This document shows, piece by piece, positions 35,181-44,138 of a DNA stretch of 64,000 nucleotides. The notes below the pieces were generated by a model. That model did not search any database, had not been told where the DNA came from, and saw nothing but the letters and a program-made list of their open reading frames with translations. The translations under genes were made by a program, and so were the position numbers. The stretch's first letter is position 1. Each line of letters opens with the position of its first letter. Location: assembly GCF_003851545.1 (NCBI RefSeq), contig NZ_BHVX01000007.1, positions 186,001-250,000 on the forward strand, read 5' to 3'. The stretch is from Ralstonia sp. SET104 (lineage in GTDB: Bacteria; Pseudomonadota; Gammaproteobacteria; Burkholderiales; Burkholderiaceae).

Positions 35181-35984
35181 ATGTTTGTTGATTCTCACTG
35201 CCACATCAATTTCCCGGACTTGCGCGCGCGTCTGCCTGAGTTGCTGGCGCGCATGCGCGAAAACCGTGTCACGCACGCGCTGTGCATTTCCGTCACGCTG
35301 GAAGATTTTCCGAGCGTTCTGGAGATCGCCGAGCAGGAGCCGAATGTGTACGCCACCGTGGGCGTGCATCCCGATGCCGAAGCCGACATTGAAGAGGGCA
35401 AGCGCATTGAAGAGCCAACGCTGGAGCGCCTGCTGACCTTGGCCGATCACCCGCGCGTAGTCGGCATCGGCGAGACAGGGCTCGACTACTACCGCTTGGG
35501 CGAGCGCACCGTGGCCGACATGGAGTGGCAGCGCGATCGCTTCCGCACGCATATCCGCGCATCGAAACAGACCGGCAAGCCGCTGGTGATCCATACGCGA
35601 TCCTCCGCAGACGACACGCTGGCCATCATGCGCGAAGAGGGTGCCGAGGCAGCGCGCGGGGTCATGCATTGCTTTACTGAAAGCTGGGACGTGGCCAAGG
35701 CCGCGCTGGATCTGGGCTTCTATATCTCGTTCTCGGGCATCGTGACGTTCAAGAACGCTGTGGACCTGCAGGAAACTGCCAAGAAGGTGCCGCTGGACCG
35801 CATGCTGATCGAGACAGACTCGCCGTACCTGGCACCGGTGCCGTTTCGCGGCAAAACCAACGAGCCGGCCTACGTGCGGCATGTGGGCGAGTTTCTGGCC
35901 ACGCTGCGCGGCGAACCCCTGGACCGCATCGCTGGTGTCACGACGGACAATTTCTTCAATCTATTCAATGCAATATCGCGATAA
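35181..35984 (+). CDS. tatD: TatD-family deoxyribonuclease/metal-dependent hydrolase
   Basis: A 267-residue TIM-barrel hydrolase. Metal ligands are visible in FVDSHCHINF, GIGETGLDYY, VIHTRS, MHCFTES and ETDSPYLAP, all characteristic TatD/YcfH motifs. Family members act as 3'-5' DNases or D-aminoacyl-tRNA deacylase-like enzymes. Its position next to holB and tmk is typical of ycfH. The gene for the ankyrin protein starts ten bases after its stop. Confidence 0.94.
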   Translation: MFVDSHCHINFPDLRARLPELLARMRENRVTHALCISVTLEDFPSVLEIAEQEPNVYATVGVHPDAEADIEEGKRIEEPTLERLLTLADHPRVVGIGETGLDYYRLGERTVADMEWQRDRFRTHIRASKQTGKPLVIHTRSSADDTLAIMREEGAEAARGVMHCFTESWDVAKAALDLGFYISFSGIVTFKNAVDLQETAKKVPLDRMLIETDSPYLAPVPFRGKTNEPAYVRHVGEFLATLRGEPLDRIAGVTTDNFFNLFNAISR

Positions 35985-35994
35985 CTTGAAGCAG

Positions 35995-36846
35995 ATGATG
36001 AAAAAAATCGCGCTGATGACCGGGCTGACTGCCGGACTGACGATGGCGTTATCGGGTGCAGCATTCGCCTCTGCGCAAGACGACCTGCGCGCTGCGGTTG
36101 AATACAACCGGCCGGTGCTGGTGCAGAGGTACATTGCGCAGGGCGTTGACCCCAACTTGAACACGCGCGATGGCACGCCGTTGCTGGTGGATGCGCTCAA
36201 GGACAAAAACGTCGAAGTGGCACAAGCGCTGATCCGCGCCAAGAACATCGATTTCGAGCGCACCAACGCCGCAGGCGAAAACGCGCTGATGATGGCCGCC
36301 TACCAGGGCCTGCTGCCTATCGTGAAACTGCTGGTGGAAACGTATGACGTGGAGGTCAACAAGACCGGCTGGACCGCGCTGCACTACGCCGCCACCAACG
36401 GGTATGACGATATCGTCAAATACCTGCTCGACCACGCGGCCTACATCGATGCGGAAAGCCCCAACGCCAGCACGCCGCTGATGATGGCAGCCATGGGTGG
36501 CCACATCACCACCGTCAAGCTGCTGCTTGACGAGGGCGCGGACATGAACCTGCGCAACCAGCAGAAGATGGATGTGATCGATTTTGCAAAGCGGTATCAC
36601 CAGGACGAGATTGCAGCAGGGCTGGAATCGCGCCGTCGCAAGCTGGCAGCGCAGTCCGGCAAACCGATGCCTGCAGCACCTGCAGCACCTGAAGCGCCGA
36701 CACCAATGCCGATGCCTGCACCGAACTCAACGGCGCCGGCCGCAGCCGCGCCCAGCAATCGCGATGCGATCGGCACGCCAACCGACGCACTCTTCAATAG
36801 CGGCGGCAACCAATCCCAAGCGCCTGGCGCATTGCGCGGCAACTGA
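35995..36846 (+). CDS. Exported ankyrin-repeat protein
   Basis: A 283-residue protein from ATG 35995 (ATG 35998 is equally possible). It has a signal peptide (cleavage near AAFASAQ) and about five ankyrin repeats between residues 35 and 190, with typical units such as GWTALHYAATNGYDDIVKYLL and TPLMMAAMGGHITTVKLLL. A Pro/Ala/Met-rich tail follows from about residue 225 (PAAPAAPEAPTPMPMPAP). It would be a periplasmic protein-binding module with an unknown partner. Close linkage to tatD suggests co-transcription. Confidence 0.9.
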   Translation: MMKKIALMTGLTAGLTMALSGAAFASAQDDLRAAVEYNRPVLVQRYIAQGVDPNLNTRDGTPLLVDALKDKNVEVAQALIRAKNIDFERTNAAGENALMMAAYQGLLPIVKLLVETYDVEVNKTGWTALHYAATNGYDDIVKYLLDHAAYIDAESPNASTPLMMAAMGGHITTVKLLLDEGADMNLRNQQKMDVIDFAKRYHQDEIAAGLESRRRKLAAQSGKPMPAAPAAPEAPTPMPMPAPNSTAPAAAAPSNRDAIGTPTDALFNSGGNQSQAPGALRGN

Positions 36847-36882
36847 GCCACCAGTCTGGCGTGGCGCCTGGTTGTTACCCGT

Positions 36883-38190
36883 CTACGCCCGCCGCGCCAG
36901 CCGCAACCCGGTGAACTGCCACCGCTGGTGCGGATAGAAGAAGTTGCGATATGTCGCCCGCAGATGCCCCTCGGGCGACACGCATGACCCGCCGCGCAGC
37001 ACCATCTGGCTGCACATGAACTTGCCGTTGTATTCGCCTACGGCACCCTCGGCCGGCGCGAAGCCGGGGTACGGACCAAAGGGACTGGCCGTCCATTCCC
37101 ACACATCACCGAACAACTGGCGCAGGCTGCCAGCCTTGGCGACGCCGTGATCAGGCAGTGCGCGCAAGGCGCCCCGGCCGGCGAAGTTGCCCTGCACGGG
37201 CAGGCCTTCGGCAGCGTGCTCCCATTCGGCTTCGGTGGGCAGGCGTGCGCCGACCCAGCGCGCGTAGGCATCGGCCTCATAAAAACTGACATGCGTGACG
37301 GGGGCGTCCCAATCCACCGGCTGCAGGCCGTGCAGCGACATCTGGAGCCAATCTTCGCCCTCATTCACGCCGGCTCGCCAGTAGAGCGGCGCGTCGATGC
37401 CTTCGCGCTGCACCCAGGCCCAGCCGTCGGACAGCCACAGCGTCGGCTGCCGATAACCGCCGTCCTGCATGAACGCGAGCCACTCGCGGTTGGTGACGGG
37501 GTGCGTGGCCAGCGCGTAGGGCTCCAGCCAGACGGTGTGGCGCGGGCCTTCGCAATCGAACATGAAACCCGCCGCCGAATCGGTCTGGCCGATCTGTATG
37601 GCGCCACCCGAAAAGCCAACCCAGCCCGCTGGTACCGGCGCTGCGTGCACGCGTGGCGCGGGCGCATCGGCGTAGGCGGGGCACAGCGGGTTCTGCGCAA
37701 ACAGATGGAGCAGGTCGGTCAGAAGCAGCTCCTGGTGCTGCTGCTCGTGGTGCAGGCCAAGCGTGATCAGGCGGGCAACTTCGTCCGTCACGCCATCGGC
37801 AAGCAACTGCCGCATGGCCGCGTCGACATGGCCCCGATAGGTGCGCACCTCGTCGAGCGCCGGGCGCGTGAGCATGCCCCGGCGCGGACGCGGGTGCCGT
37901 GCGCCCACCGTCTCGTAGTAGGAGTTGAACAGATAGCGATAGTGCGGATCGGGCGATCGATAGCCAGGCACGTTGGGGCCGAGAACAAACGCTTCAAAGA
38001 ACCACGTCGTATGGGCGAGATGCCATTTGGCGGGGCTGGCGTCGTCCATGGATTGGACGGTGGCATCCGCATCGGACAGCGGCGCGGCCAAGGCCAGCGA
38101 TTGCGCCCTGACGGCATCGTAGTGCTGCAGGAGGGTGGGCAGCGTTGACGGGCGATTGGCGGGCACATCGAAGGCGGGCGATACACGCAT
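36883..38190 (-). CDS. egtB: Ergothioneine-type sulfoxide synthase EgtB (DinB and FGE-like domains)
   Basis: A 435-residue protein from ATG 38190, chosen because it begins the DinB-like domain; an ATG at 38259 would add a short unrelated leader. The iron-binding histidines lie in KWHLAHTTWFFE and HHEQQHQELLL. The C-terminal formylglycine-generating-enzyme-like domain carries RLPTEAEWEHAAEG, GDVWEWTASPFGPY and GGSCVSPEGHLR. It would join hercynine or a related histidine betaine to a thiol. The related selenoneine synthase SenA has the same fold and cannot be excluded. No egtD methyltransferase gene lies beside it. Confidence 0.85.
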   Translation of the reverse strand: MRVSPAFDVPANRPSTLPTLLQHYDAVRAQSLALAAPLSDADATVQSMDDASPAKWHLAHTTWFFEAFVLGPNVPGYRSPDPHYRYLFNSYYETVGARHPRPRRGMLTRPALDEVRTYRGHVDAAMRQLLADGVTDEVARLITLGLHHEQQHQELLLTDLLHLFAQNPLCPAYADAPAPRVHAAPVPAGWVGFSGGAIQIGQTDSAAGFMFDCEGPRHTVWLEPYALATHPVTNREWLAFMQDGGYRQPTLWLSDGWAWVQREGIDAPLYWRAGVNEGEDWLQMSLHGLQPVDWDAPVTHVSFYEADAYARWVGARLPTEAEWEHAAEGLPVQGNFAGRGALRALPDHGVAKAGSLRQLFGDVWEWTASPFGPYPGFAPAEGAVGEYNGKFMCSQMVLRGGSCVSPEGHLRATYRNFFYPHQRWQFTGLRLARRA

Positions 38191-38404
38191 GGCGTCTTCA
38201 GTCTCCAGGCAGGCGGCAGGAACGACACAGCAGCAACCGGGCCATGCAGCAGAGCGCATGCTGGCGCACCGTGCTAGCCAGTTTGGTAAGAAGCATATGC
38301 GAGCTTTGTAACTTTGCCACGCGCAACAACGGCGATGCTGCGTTGCGGCGGTGACTGCAGCGCAGCATCGATTGTCATAAAAGAGTCACTCCGGCCACCT
38401 ACGA

Positions 38405-38418
38405 TGTAAACGTTTACA
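38405..38418. promoter_or_regulatory. LacI-family operator, perfect palindrome
   Basis: TGTAAACGTTTACA is a perfect 14-base palindrome with the central CG typical of LacI-family operators. It ends 17 bases before the GTG start of the regulator, so the LacI protein probably controls its own operon. The 245-base gap (38191-38435) shows no other feature I can support. Confidence 0.82.
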
Positions 38419-38435
38419 AATTCCGAGGGGGCGCC

Positions 38436-39506
38436 GTGGGAAGCAGCATCAAGGACGTGGCCACGCATGCCGGCATTTCGATTGCAACGGTGTCGCGCGC
38501 GGTCAATACGCCCGAGCGGGTGAGCGCGGCAACGCTGGCCCGTGTGCAGGCTGCCATGGACGCACTGCAATATCGCCCGAACGCGCTGGGCCGCCAGTTG
38601 CGCGCCGTGCGCACAGGCTTGCTGGGCGTGGTGCTGCCGTCGCTGGCCAACCCGGTGTTTGCCGAATGCGTGCAGGGCATCGAGGAAGCGGCGTCCATCA
38701 CGGGCCAGCGCGTCATGCTGATGACCACCGCCTATGACCGCCAGCGCGAAGCCCGTGCCATCGAGACCATGCTCGAGCAGCGCGTCGATGGCTTGATCTT
38801 GACGGTGGCCGATGCCGCCGCCAATCCGCACCTCGATCGCCTGGACGCCGAGCACGTGCCCTACGTGCTGGTCTACAACGACACGGTCGGCCAGGCACGT
38901 ATTCCCGCCCGCTGCTGCGTGACGGTCGACAACCGGGCCGCCGCACGCGACGCCATCCGCGCGTTGCTGGCGCAAGGGCATCGGCAGATCCGCATGCTGA
39001 CGGGCACGCTCTGGGCATCCGACCGTGCCGCGTTGCGCCACAACGGCTATCGGGAGGCACTGGAAGCCGCCGGCATCGCGCCGCAGCCGCCCGTGGAAAT
39101 TGATTTCAATGCGGACGCCATGCTGCCCGCCGAGCTGGCCCGCCTGCTGGCGCCGCCGCGCCCGACCGCCATCTTCTGCAGCAACGACCGCCTGGCGTTG
39201 CTCACGATCCGCTCACTGCGCGAGATGGGCCTGCGCGTGCCGGAAGACGTGAGCGTGGTGGGCTTCGACGGTCTGGCGATGGGGCAGTGGCTCTCGCCCA
39301 CGCTCGCCACTGTGGCGCAGCCGCACCGACGTATCGGCACCGATGCCGCCCTTGCACTGGCCCGCCGCATCACCGGTGAGGTGGTGCCGTCAATCACCTT
39401 GCCGCACCGTCTGCTGGCGGGCGGCACGCTGGCCCGTGCGCCGACAGAAGCCTCTTTGTCCGCTGTTTCTTCCCTCACGTCTGATACGCAAGGAGCGTCT
39501 CGATGA
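38436..39506 (+). CDS. LacI-family transcriptional repressor
   Basis: A 356-residue regulator starting at GTG 38436 behind GAGGGG. Residues 1 to about 50 carry the helix-turn-helix and hinge (IKDVATHAGISIATVSRAVN, RPNALGRQLR), followed by a periplasmic-binding-protein-like sensor domain. The perfect TGTAAACGTTTACA operator lies just upstream. It overlaps the binding-protein gene by four bases, so the repressor is made in the same transcript it likely controls. Confidence 0.93.
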   Translation: MGSSIKDVATHAGISIATVSRAVNTPERVSAATLARVQAAMDALQYRPNALGRQLRAVRTGLLGVVLPSLANPVFAECVQGIEEAASITGQRVMLMTTAYDRQREARAIETMLEQRVDGLILTVADAAANPHLDRLDAEHVPYVLVYNDTVGQARIPARCCVTVDNRAAARDAIRALLAQGHRQIRMLTGTLWASDRAALRHNGYREALEAAGIAPQPPVEIDFNADAMLPAELARLLAPPRPTAIFCSNDRLALLTIRSLREMGLRVPEDVSVVGFDGLAMGQWLSPTLATVAQPHRRIGTDAALALARRITGEVVPSITLPHRLLAGGTLARAPTEASLSAVSSLTSDTQGASR

Positions 39507-40546
39507 AACGTCTCGTTCAATGGCTGCGCGCGTGCGGCCTCGCTGGTGCCGCTGTTGCTGCCGGCGCGTTTGCCGTGGCTGGGCCGGTGCAAGCTCAGCC
39601 GGCCGGCCAGCAGGTCGCCATCTGCTACAACTGCCCGCCCGAATGGGCTGACTGGGCCAGCCAGATCAAGGCCATCAAAGAAAAGACCGGCGTGACCGTG
39701 CCGTTCGACAACAAGAACTCCGGCCAGGCCATCGCGCAGATGCTGGCTGAGAAGTCGCACCCGGTGGCGGATGTGGCCTACCTGGGCATCACGTCCGCCT
39801 ATCAGGCCAAGGAGAAAGGGCTGGTCGCCAACTACAAGCCCAAGCACTGGGACGACATTCCTGCCGGCATGAAGGATCCGGACGGCGCGTTTTTCTCGAT
39901 CCACTCGGGCACGCTGGGCTTCTTCGTCAACAAGGACGCACTGGAAGGCAAGCCCGTGCCGCATTCGTGGAAAGACCTGCTTAAGCCCGAATACAAGGGC
40001 ATGGTCGGCTACCTGGACCCGAGCAGCGCCTTTGTCGGTTATGTGGGCGCCGTGGCGGTCAACCAGGCGCTGGGCGGCACGCTGGACAACTTCGGCCCCG
40101 GCATCGAGTGGTTCAAGCAACTGAAGAAGAACGCGCCGATTGTGCCCAAGCAAACCGCCTACGCGCGCGTCGTGGCAGGTGAAATTCCCATCCTGCTCGA
40201 CTACGACTTCAACGCCTACCGCGCCAAATACAAGGACCACGCCAACGTGGAGTTCGTGATCCCGCAGGAAGGCACGATTGCCGTGCCGTACGTGATGAGC
40301 CTGACCGCTGGCGCGCCGCATGCTGACAACGCCAAGAAGGTGTTGGACTTCGTGCTGTCGGACGAAGGTCAGGCGCTGTGGGCCAACGCCTACCTGCGCC
40401 CGGTGCGCGCCAACGCCATGAGCAAGGAAGCCGCATCGCGCTTCCTGCCGGCCAGCGAATATGCCCGCGTGAAGACGGTCGATTTCAATAAGATGGCCGC
40501 CGGTCAGCAGGCATTCGGCACGCGCTATCTGAACGAGGTCCGCTGA
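39503..40546 (+). CDS. ABC transporter binding protein, Fe3+/putrescine/phosphonate-type (family 1)
   Basis: A 347-residue protein starting in the ATGA overlap with the LacI gene. It has a signal peptide with cleavage near VQAQP and then a family 1 extracellular domain (VAICYNCPPEWADWASQIKAI). The relatives bind ferric iron, thiamine or 2-aminoethylphosphonate. The conserved tyrosines of ferric-binding proteins are not obvious, and the operon ends in a phosphodiesterase, so a phosphate-containing organic ligand is more likely; that is inference. Confidence 0.88.
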   Translation: MKRLVQWLRACGLAGAAVAAGAFAVAGPVQAQPAGQQVAICYNCPPEWADWASQIKAIKEKTGVTVPFDNKNSGQAIAQMLAEKSHPVADVAYLGITSAYQAKEKGLVANYKPKHWDDIPAGMKDPDGAFFSIHSGTLGFFVNKDALEGKPVPHSWKDLLKPEYKGMVGYLDPSSAFVGYVGAVAVNQALGGTLDNFGPGIEWFKQLKKNAPIVPKQTAYARVVAGEIPILLDYDFNAYRAKYKDHANVEFVIPQEGTIAVPYVMSLTAGAPHADNAKKVLDFVLSDEGQALWANAYLRPVRANAMSKEAASRFLPASEYARVKTVDFNKMAAGQQAFGTRYLNEVR

Positions 40547-40548
40547 GC

Positions 40549-41400
40549 ATGAGCACCGCCACCCGAGCCACCCCGCCTGACGATGCGGTGCTGCCCGCAC
40601 GGTGGCGGGTGGCGTTGCTGGCACCGGCCGTCGCGCTGTTCTGCGCGTTCTGGCTGTTGCCGATGGTTGCGCTGCTGCGTGTGAGCGGCAGCGAGGGCGT
40701 GATCGCCACTTACACCGCGGCGCTGACCACGCCGCGCTATCTGGGCAGCTTGTTTTCAACGGTGGTGCTGTCAGCCGCCGTCACGCTGGCAACGCTCGTG
40801 CTGTCGACCATCGCGGGGCTGTTCCTGGTGCGTCATGACGTGCCGGGCAAACGGGTGATTACTGCCATGCTGACTTTTCCGCTGGCGTTCCCCGGCGTGG
40901 TGGTCGGCTTCATGGTGATCCTGCTGGCTGGGCGCCAGGGCTTGCTGGGTGATCTCACGCACAAGCTCATCGGCGAGAAATGGGTATTCGCTTATTCAAT
41001 CGGTGGGCTGTTTCTCGGTTACCTGTATTTCTCGATTCCGCGCGTGGTGCTGACGGTGATGGCCGCGGCGGAGAAGCTCGATCGTTCATTGGAAGAAGCG
41101 GCGCGCTCGCTGGGCGCGTCGTCGTGGCAAGTGACGCGCGACGTGCTGGTGCCGGGGCTGGCACCCGCGCTCGTGGCCTCGGGGGCGATCTGCTTCGCCA
41201 CGTCGATGGGCGCATTCGGCACGGCGTTCACGCTCGCCACGGAAATCGACGTATTGCCGATGACGATCTACACCGAGTTCACGCTCAACGCGGGCATTGC
41301 GATGGCGGCGGCGCTGTCAGTGGTGCTGGGCGTGGTGACGTGGCTGGTGCTGGCGATTGCACGCACGGCAAGCGGCAGCCCGACTGGAGCGGCGGCATGA
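40549..41400 (+). CDS. ABC transporter permease (first)
   Basis: A 283-residue permease with about six membrane segments. The EAA-type cytoplasmic loop is visible as EEAARSLGASSWQVTRDVLVPGLAPAL. The chain begins two bases after the binding-protein stop and overlaps the second permease gene by four bases. Together the permeases form the membrane pore of the importer. Similarity is to the PotB/AEP-permease group rather than to the sugar permeases. Confidence 0.9.
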   Translation: MSTATRATPPDDAVLPARWRVALLAPAVALFCAFWLLPMVALLRVSGSEGVIATYTAALTTPRYLGSLFSTVVLSAAVTLATLVLSTIAGLFLVRHDVPGKRVITAMLTFPLAFPGVVVGFMVILLAGRQGLLGDLTHKLIGEKWVFAYSIGGLFLGYLYFSIPRVVLTVMAAAEKLDRSLEEAARSLGASSWQVTRDVLVPGLAPALVASGAICFATSMGAFGTAFTLATEIDVLPMTIYTEFTLNAGIAMAAALSVVLGVVTWLVLAIARTASGSPTGAAA

Positions 41401-42191
41401 AACGCGTCTTGTCTATCGCGCAGTGGTTCATCACGCTGCTGCTGTGCCTGTTCCTGATCGTGCCTGTTGTGCTGTCGATGGCGGTGGGGCTGACGCGCAA
41501 CTACATCCGCGGGTTCAAAAGCGGCTGGACGCTGGATTGGGTTGCCCAGGTGTGGGACCTGTACCACGCATCGATCTGGATGTCGCTGCTGGTGGCACTG
41601 TGCACGCTGGTGATCGTGCTGGCCGCAGGCGTGCCGGCCGGTTATGTGCTGGCCCGCCGCCAAAGCCGCACGAGCCGCTTGATCGAAGAATTTCTCACGC
41701 TGCCCGTGGCGCTGCCAGGGCTGGCGACGGCGCTGGGGCTGATCGTCGCGTACGGCGGTTTCGGCGGCTTTCGCGAGAGCCTGTGGTTCATCGTCGTCGG
41801 GCACGTGGTGTTCACGCTGCCGTTCATGGTGCGCGCGGTGGCGGCAGTGTGTGCGGGGCAGAACCTGAAGACGCTGGAAGAGGGCGCGGCCAGCCTGGGC
41901 GCATCGTTCTGGCAGCGGTTTTGCACCATCGTGCTGCCCAATGTGCAGCCCGGCATTCTGGCCGGCGCGCTGACGGTGGTGACGCTCTCGGTGGGTGAAT
42001 TCAACCTGACCTGGATGCTGCACACGCCCGAAACCAAGACACTGCCCGTCGGCCTGGCCGACACTTATGCGTCGATGCGCCTGGAGATTGCCAGCGCCTA
42101 CACGCTGATCTTCTTCGTCATGATCGTGCCGCTGCTGGTGCTGATGCAGCGCTTTGGCGGCTTGCGTGTGAACAACGGAAAGGCTTCCTGA
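41397..42191 (+). CDS. ABC transporter permease (second)
   Basis: A 264-residue permease from ATG 41397 in an ATGA overlap. The EAA-type loop reads LEEGAASLGASFWQRFCTIVLP, and hydrophobic segments are present from residue 9 onward. It pairs with the preceding permease. The ATPase gene overlaps its stop by one base (TGATG), keeping the cassette tightly coupled. Confidence 0.9.
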   Translation: MKRVLSIAQWFITLLLCLFLIVPVVLSMAVGLTRNYIRGFKSGWTLDWVAQVWDLYHASIWMSLLVALCTLVIVLAAGVPAGYVLARRQSRTSRLIEEFLTLPVALPGLATALGLIVAYGGFGGFRESLWFIVVGHVVFTLPFMVRAVAAVCAGQNLKTLEEGAASLGASFWQRFCTIVLPNVQPGILAGALTVVTLSVGEFNLTWMLHTPETKTLPVGLADTYASMRLEIASAYTLIFFVMIVPLLVLMQRFGGLRVNNGKAS

Positions 42192-43252
42192 TGCGTACCG
42201 AACCCCTACATCTCCCGCCCGTGCCGATCCGGCTGCGCGGCTGCGGCAAGCACTTCGGAGGCCAGCGCGTGCTGGAGCCGATGGAACTCGACATTGCTGC
42301 CGGTGAGACCGTGGTGCTGCTCGGGCCCTCGGGCTGCGGCAAGACCACCACGCTGCGCATCGTCGCAGGGCTGGAAGCACCGGATGCAGGCGGCACCGTG
42401 CACTTTGGCGATGATGACGTCACCGCGCTTCCGATTGAGCGCCGCCGCGTCGGCATGGTGTTCCAGAGCTATGCGCTGTTTCCCAACCTGAGCGTGTGCG
42501 GCAATGTGGAATACGGCCTGCGCATCCAGCGCCGGCACAACGGCCTGTCCGACGCGCAGATCAGCGCCCGCGCAAACACGCTGCTGGAGATGATGCACCT
42601 CACGCCGTATGCGGATCGCGGCGTGGATCAGCTCTCCGGCGGCCAGCGCCAGCGTGTGGCATTGGCGCGCGCCCTGGCCCCCGAGCCGCGTGTGCTGCTG
42701 CTGGACGAACCGCTCACGGCGCTTGACGCCAAGCTGCGCGAATCCGTGCGTGCCGAGATGGACCGCCTGCTGCGCAGCCTTGGCATCACCACCATCTATG
42801 TCACGCACGACCAGGAAGAGGCGATGGCGCTGGCTGACCGCATCGTCGTCATGGAAGCCGGGCGTATCGCGCAGATCGGCACCCCGCGCGAAATCTACTT
42901 CCAGCCCGCCAACCGGCATGTGGCGGATTTCATCGGCATCATGAACCGGCTCGACGGCAGGCGGCAGGATGGCGCGTTCGTCTGCGCAGGCGGCCGTGTG
43001 GCGGCGCCCGCAGGCGAGGGCGATGCGGTGTTCTTCCGCCCCGAAGACGCTGTACTGGCCGATCCGGCCCAGGCCGCGCTCAGGGGCACGGTCGAATCGG
43101 CGGTGTTCCTGGGTTTCCGCACCCGTGTGCGCGTGGCAGGCGTTTCGGCCACGTCGTTGTTCATCGATTTGCCCGGCCGCCAGCACTTTGCACCGGGCCA
43201 CGCAGTCGGCTTCAATGTTCCGGCTGACCGCCTCCTGACCTTGCAAGCGTGA
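42191..43252 (+). CDS. ABC transporter ATPase of the PotA/CysA type
   Basis: A 353-residue ATPase. Walker A is GPSGCGKTT, the signature is LSGGQRQRVALARAL and Walker B is LLLDEPLTALD, with the H-loop YVTHDQEEA. A C-terminal TOBE-type regulatory domain follows from about residue 250 (FFRPEDAVL), as in FbpC, PotA and PhnT proteins. It powers the importer. Its stop overlaps the phosphodiesterase start by one base, so both are translated from one message. Confidence 0.94.
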   Translation: MRTEPLHLPPVPIRLRGCGKHFGGQRVLEPMELDIAAGETVVLLGPSGCGKTTTLRIVAGLEAPDAGGTVHFGDDDVTALPIERRRVGMVFQSYALFPNLSVCGNVEYGLRIQRRHNGLSDAQISARANTLLEMMHLTPYADRGVDQLSGGQRQRVALARALAPEPRVLLLDEPLTALDAKLRESVRAEMDRLLRSLGITTIYVTHDQEEAMALADRIVVMEAGRIAQIGTPREIYFQPANRHVADFIGIMNRLDGRRQDGAFVCAGGRVAAPAGEGDAVFFRPEDAVLADPAQAALRGTVESAVFLGFRTRVRVAGVSATSLFIDLPGRQHFAPGHAVGFNVPADRLLTLQA

Positions 43253-44100
43253 TGCACTTCCTGCAACTGACCGACCTTCATATCAAGCGGCCCGGGCGGC
43301 TGGCCTACCGGCGTGTGGATTCCGCTGCGTATCTGGCGCGCTGCGTGGCGCATATCCTCGCGCAGCCGCAGCGGCCCGACGCCATTGTGCTGACAGGCGA
43401 CTTGGTCGATACCGGCGCGCCAGAGGAATATGCCCACCTGCGCGCCGTGCTCGCACCGCTGGATGCTGCAGGCATTCGCATGCTTGCGGTGCTCGGCAAC
43501 CACGATGCCCGTGACGCGGCGCGCGAAGCCTTTGCTGATTGGCTCGCGCCTATCCCGGTTGCCGCACAAGACTCGAACGCCTTCCAGTACTGGGCCGATA
43601 TCGGCAACGTGCGCCTGATCGTGCTCGATACGCTCGACACAGGCCACCCGGGCGGCCGCCTCGGCGTGCAGCGCCTCGATTGGCTGGCCGATACGCTGGC
43701 GCACGAAACACAGCGCCCGACCGTCATCGCCATGCACCACCCGCCGTTTGCCACGGGCATCCACCACATGGACGTTCAATCGCTGGCCGAAGACGACATC
43801 GCACCGTTCGCGCAGATCGTGCGTGCCGCTGGCAATGTCGAGCGCATCATCTGCGGCCATCTGCATCGCTCCATTGACGTGCGCTTTGCGGGCACGGTGG
43901 CGTCGACCTGTCCGTCACCCGCGCATCAGGTGGCGCTCGATCTCGATCAGGATGGCGAACCGGGCTTCGTCATGGAGCCGCCCGCCTACAAGGTGCACGC
44001 ATGGGCGCCGGGCCAGGGACTGGTGAGCCATCTCGCGTATGTGGGCAAATTCGATGGCCCGCACCCATTCTTCGAGCCGGATGGGCGGTTGATCGATTAG
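43252..44100 (+). CDS. Class III metallophosphodiesterase (GpdQ/CpdA-like)
   Basis: A 282-residue binuclear metal phosphodiesterase. ATG 43252 overlaps the ATPase stop; GTG 43249 is an alternative. All metal motifs are visible: LTDLHIKRPG (DxH), LTGDLVDTG (GD), LGNHDAR (GNHD), MHHPPF (H) and ICGHLHRS (GHxH). There is no signal peptide, so it acts in the cytoplasm. Relatives cleave glycerophosphodiesters, cyclic AMP or phosphodiesters of small alcohols. It probably processes what the coupled ABC importer brings in, such as glycerophosphodiesters or a phosphonate diester. Confidence 0.9.
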   Translation: MHFLQLTDLHIKRPGRLAYRRVDSAAYLARCVAHILAQPQRPDAIVLTGDLVDTGAPEEYAHLRAVLAPLDAAGIRMLAVLGNHDARDAAREAFADWLAPIPVAAQDSNAFQYWADIGNVRLIVLDTLDTGHPGGRLGVQRLDWLADTLAHETQRPTVIAMHHPPFATGIHHMDVQSLAEDDIAPFAQIVRAAGNVERIICGHLHRSIDVRFAGTVASTCPSPAHQVALDLDQDGEPGFVMEPPAYKVHAWAPGQGLVSHLAYVGKFDGPHPFFEPDGRLID

Positions 44101-44138
44101 GCCGCGTTCATCTGGTCGCGTCCATCAGGCCGCATCCA

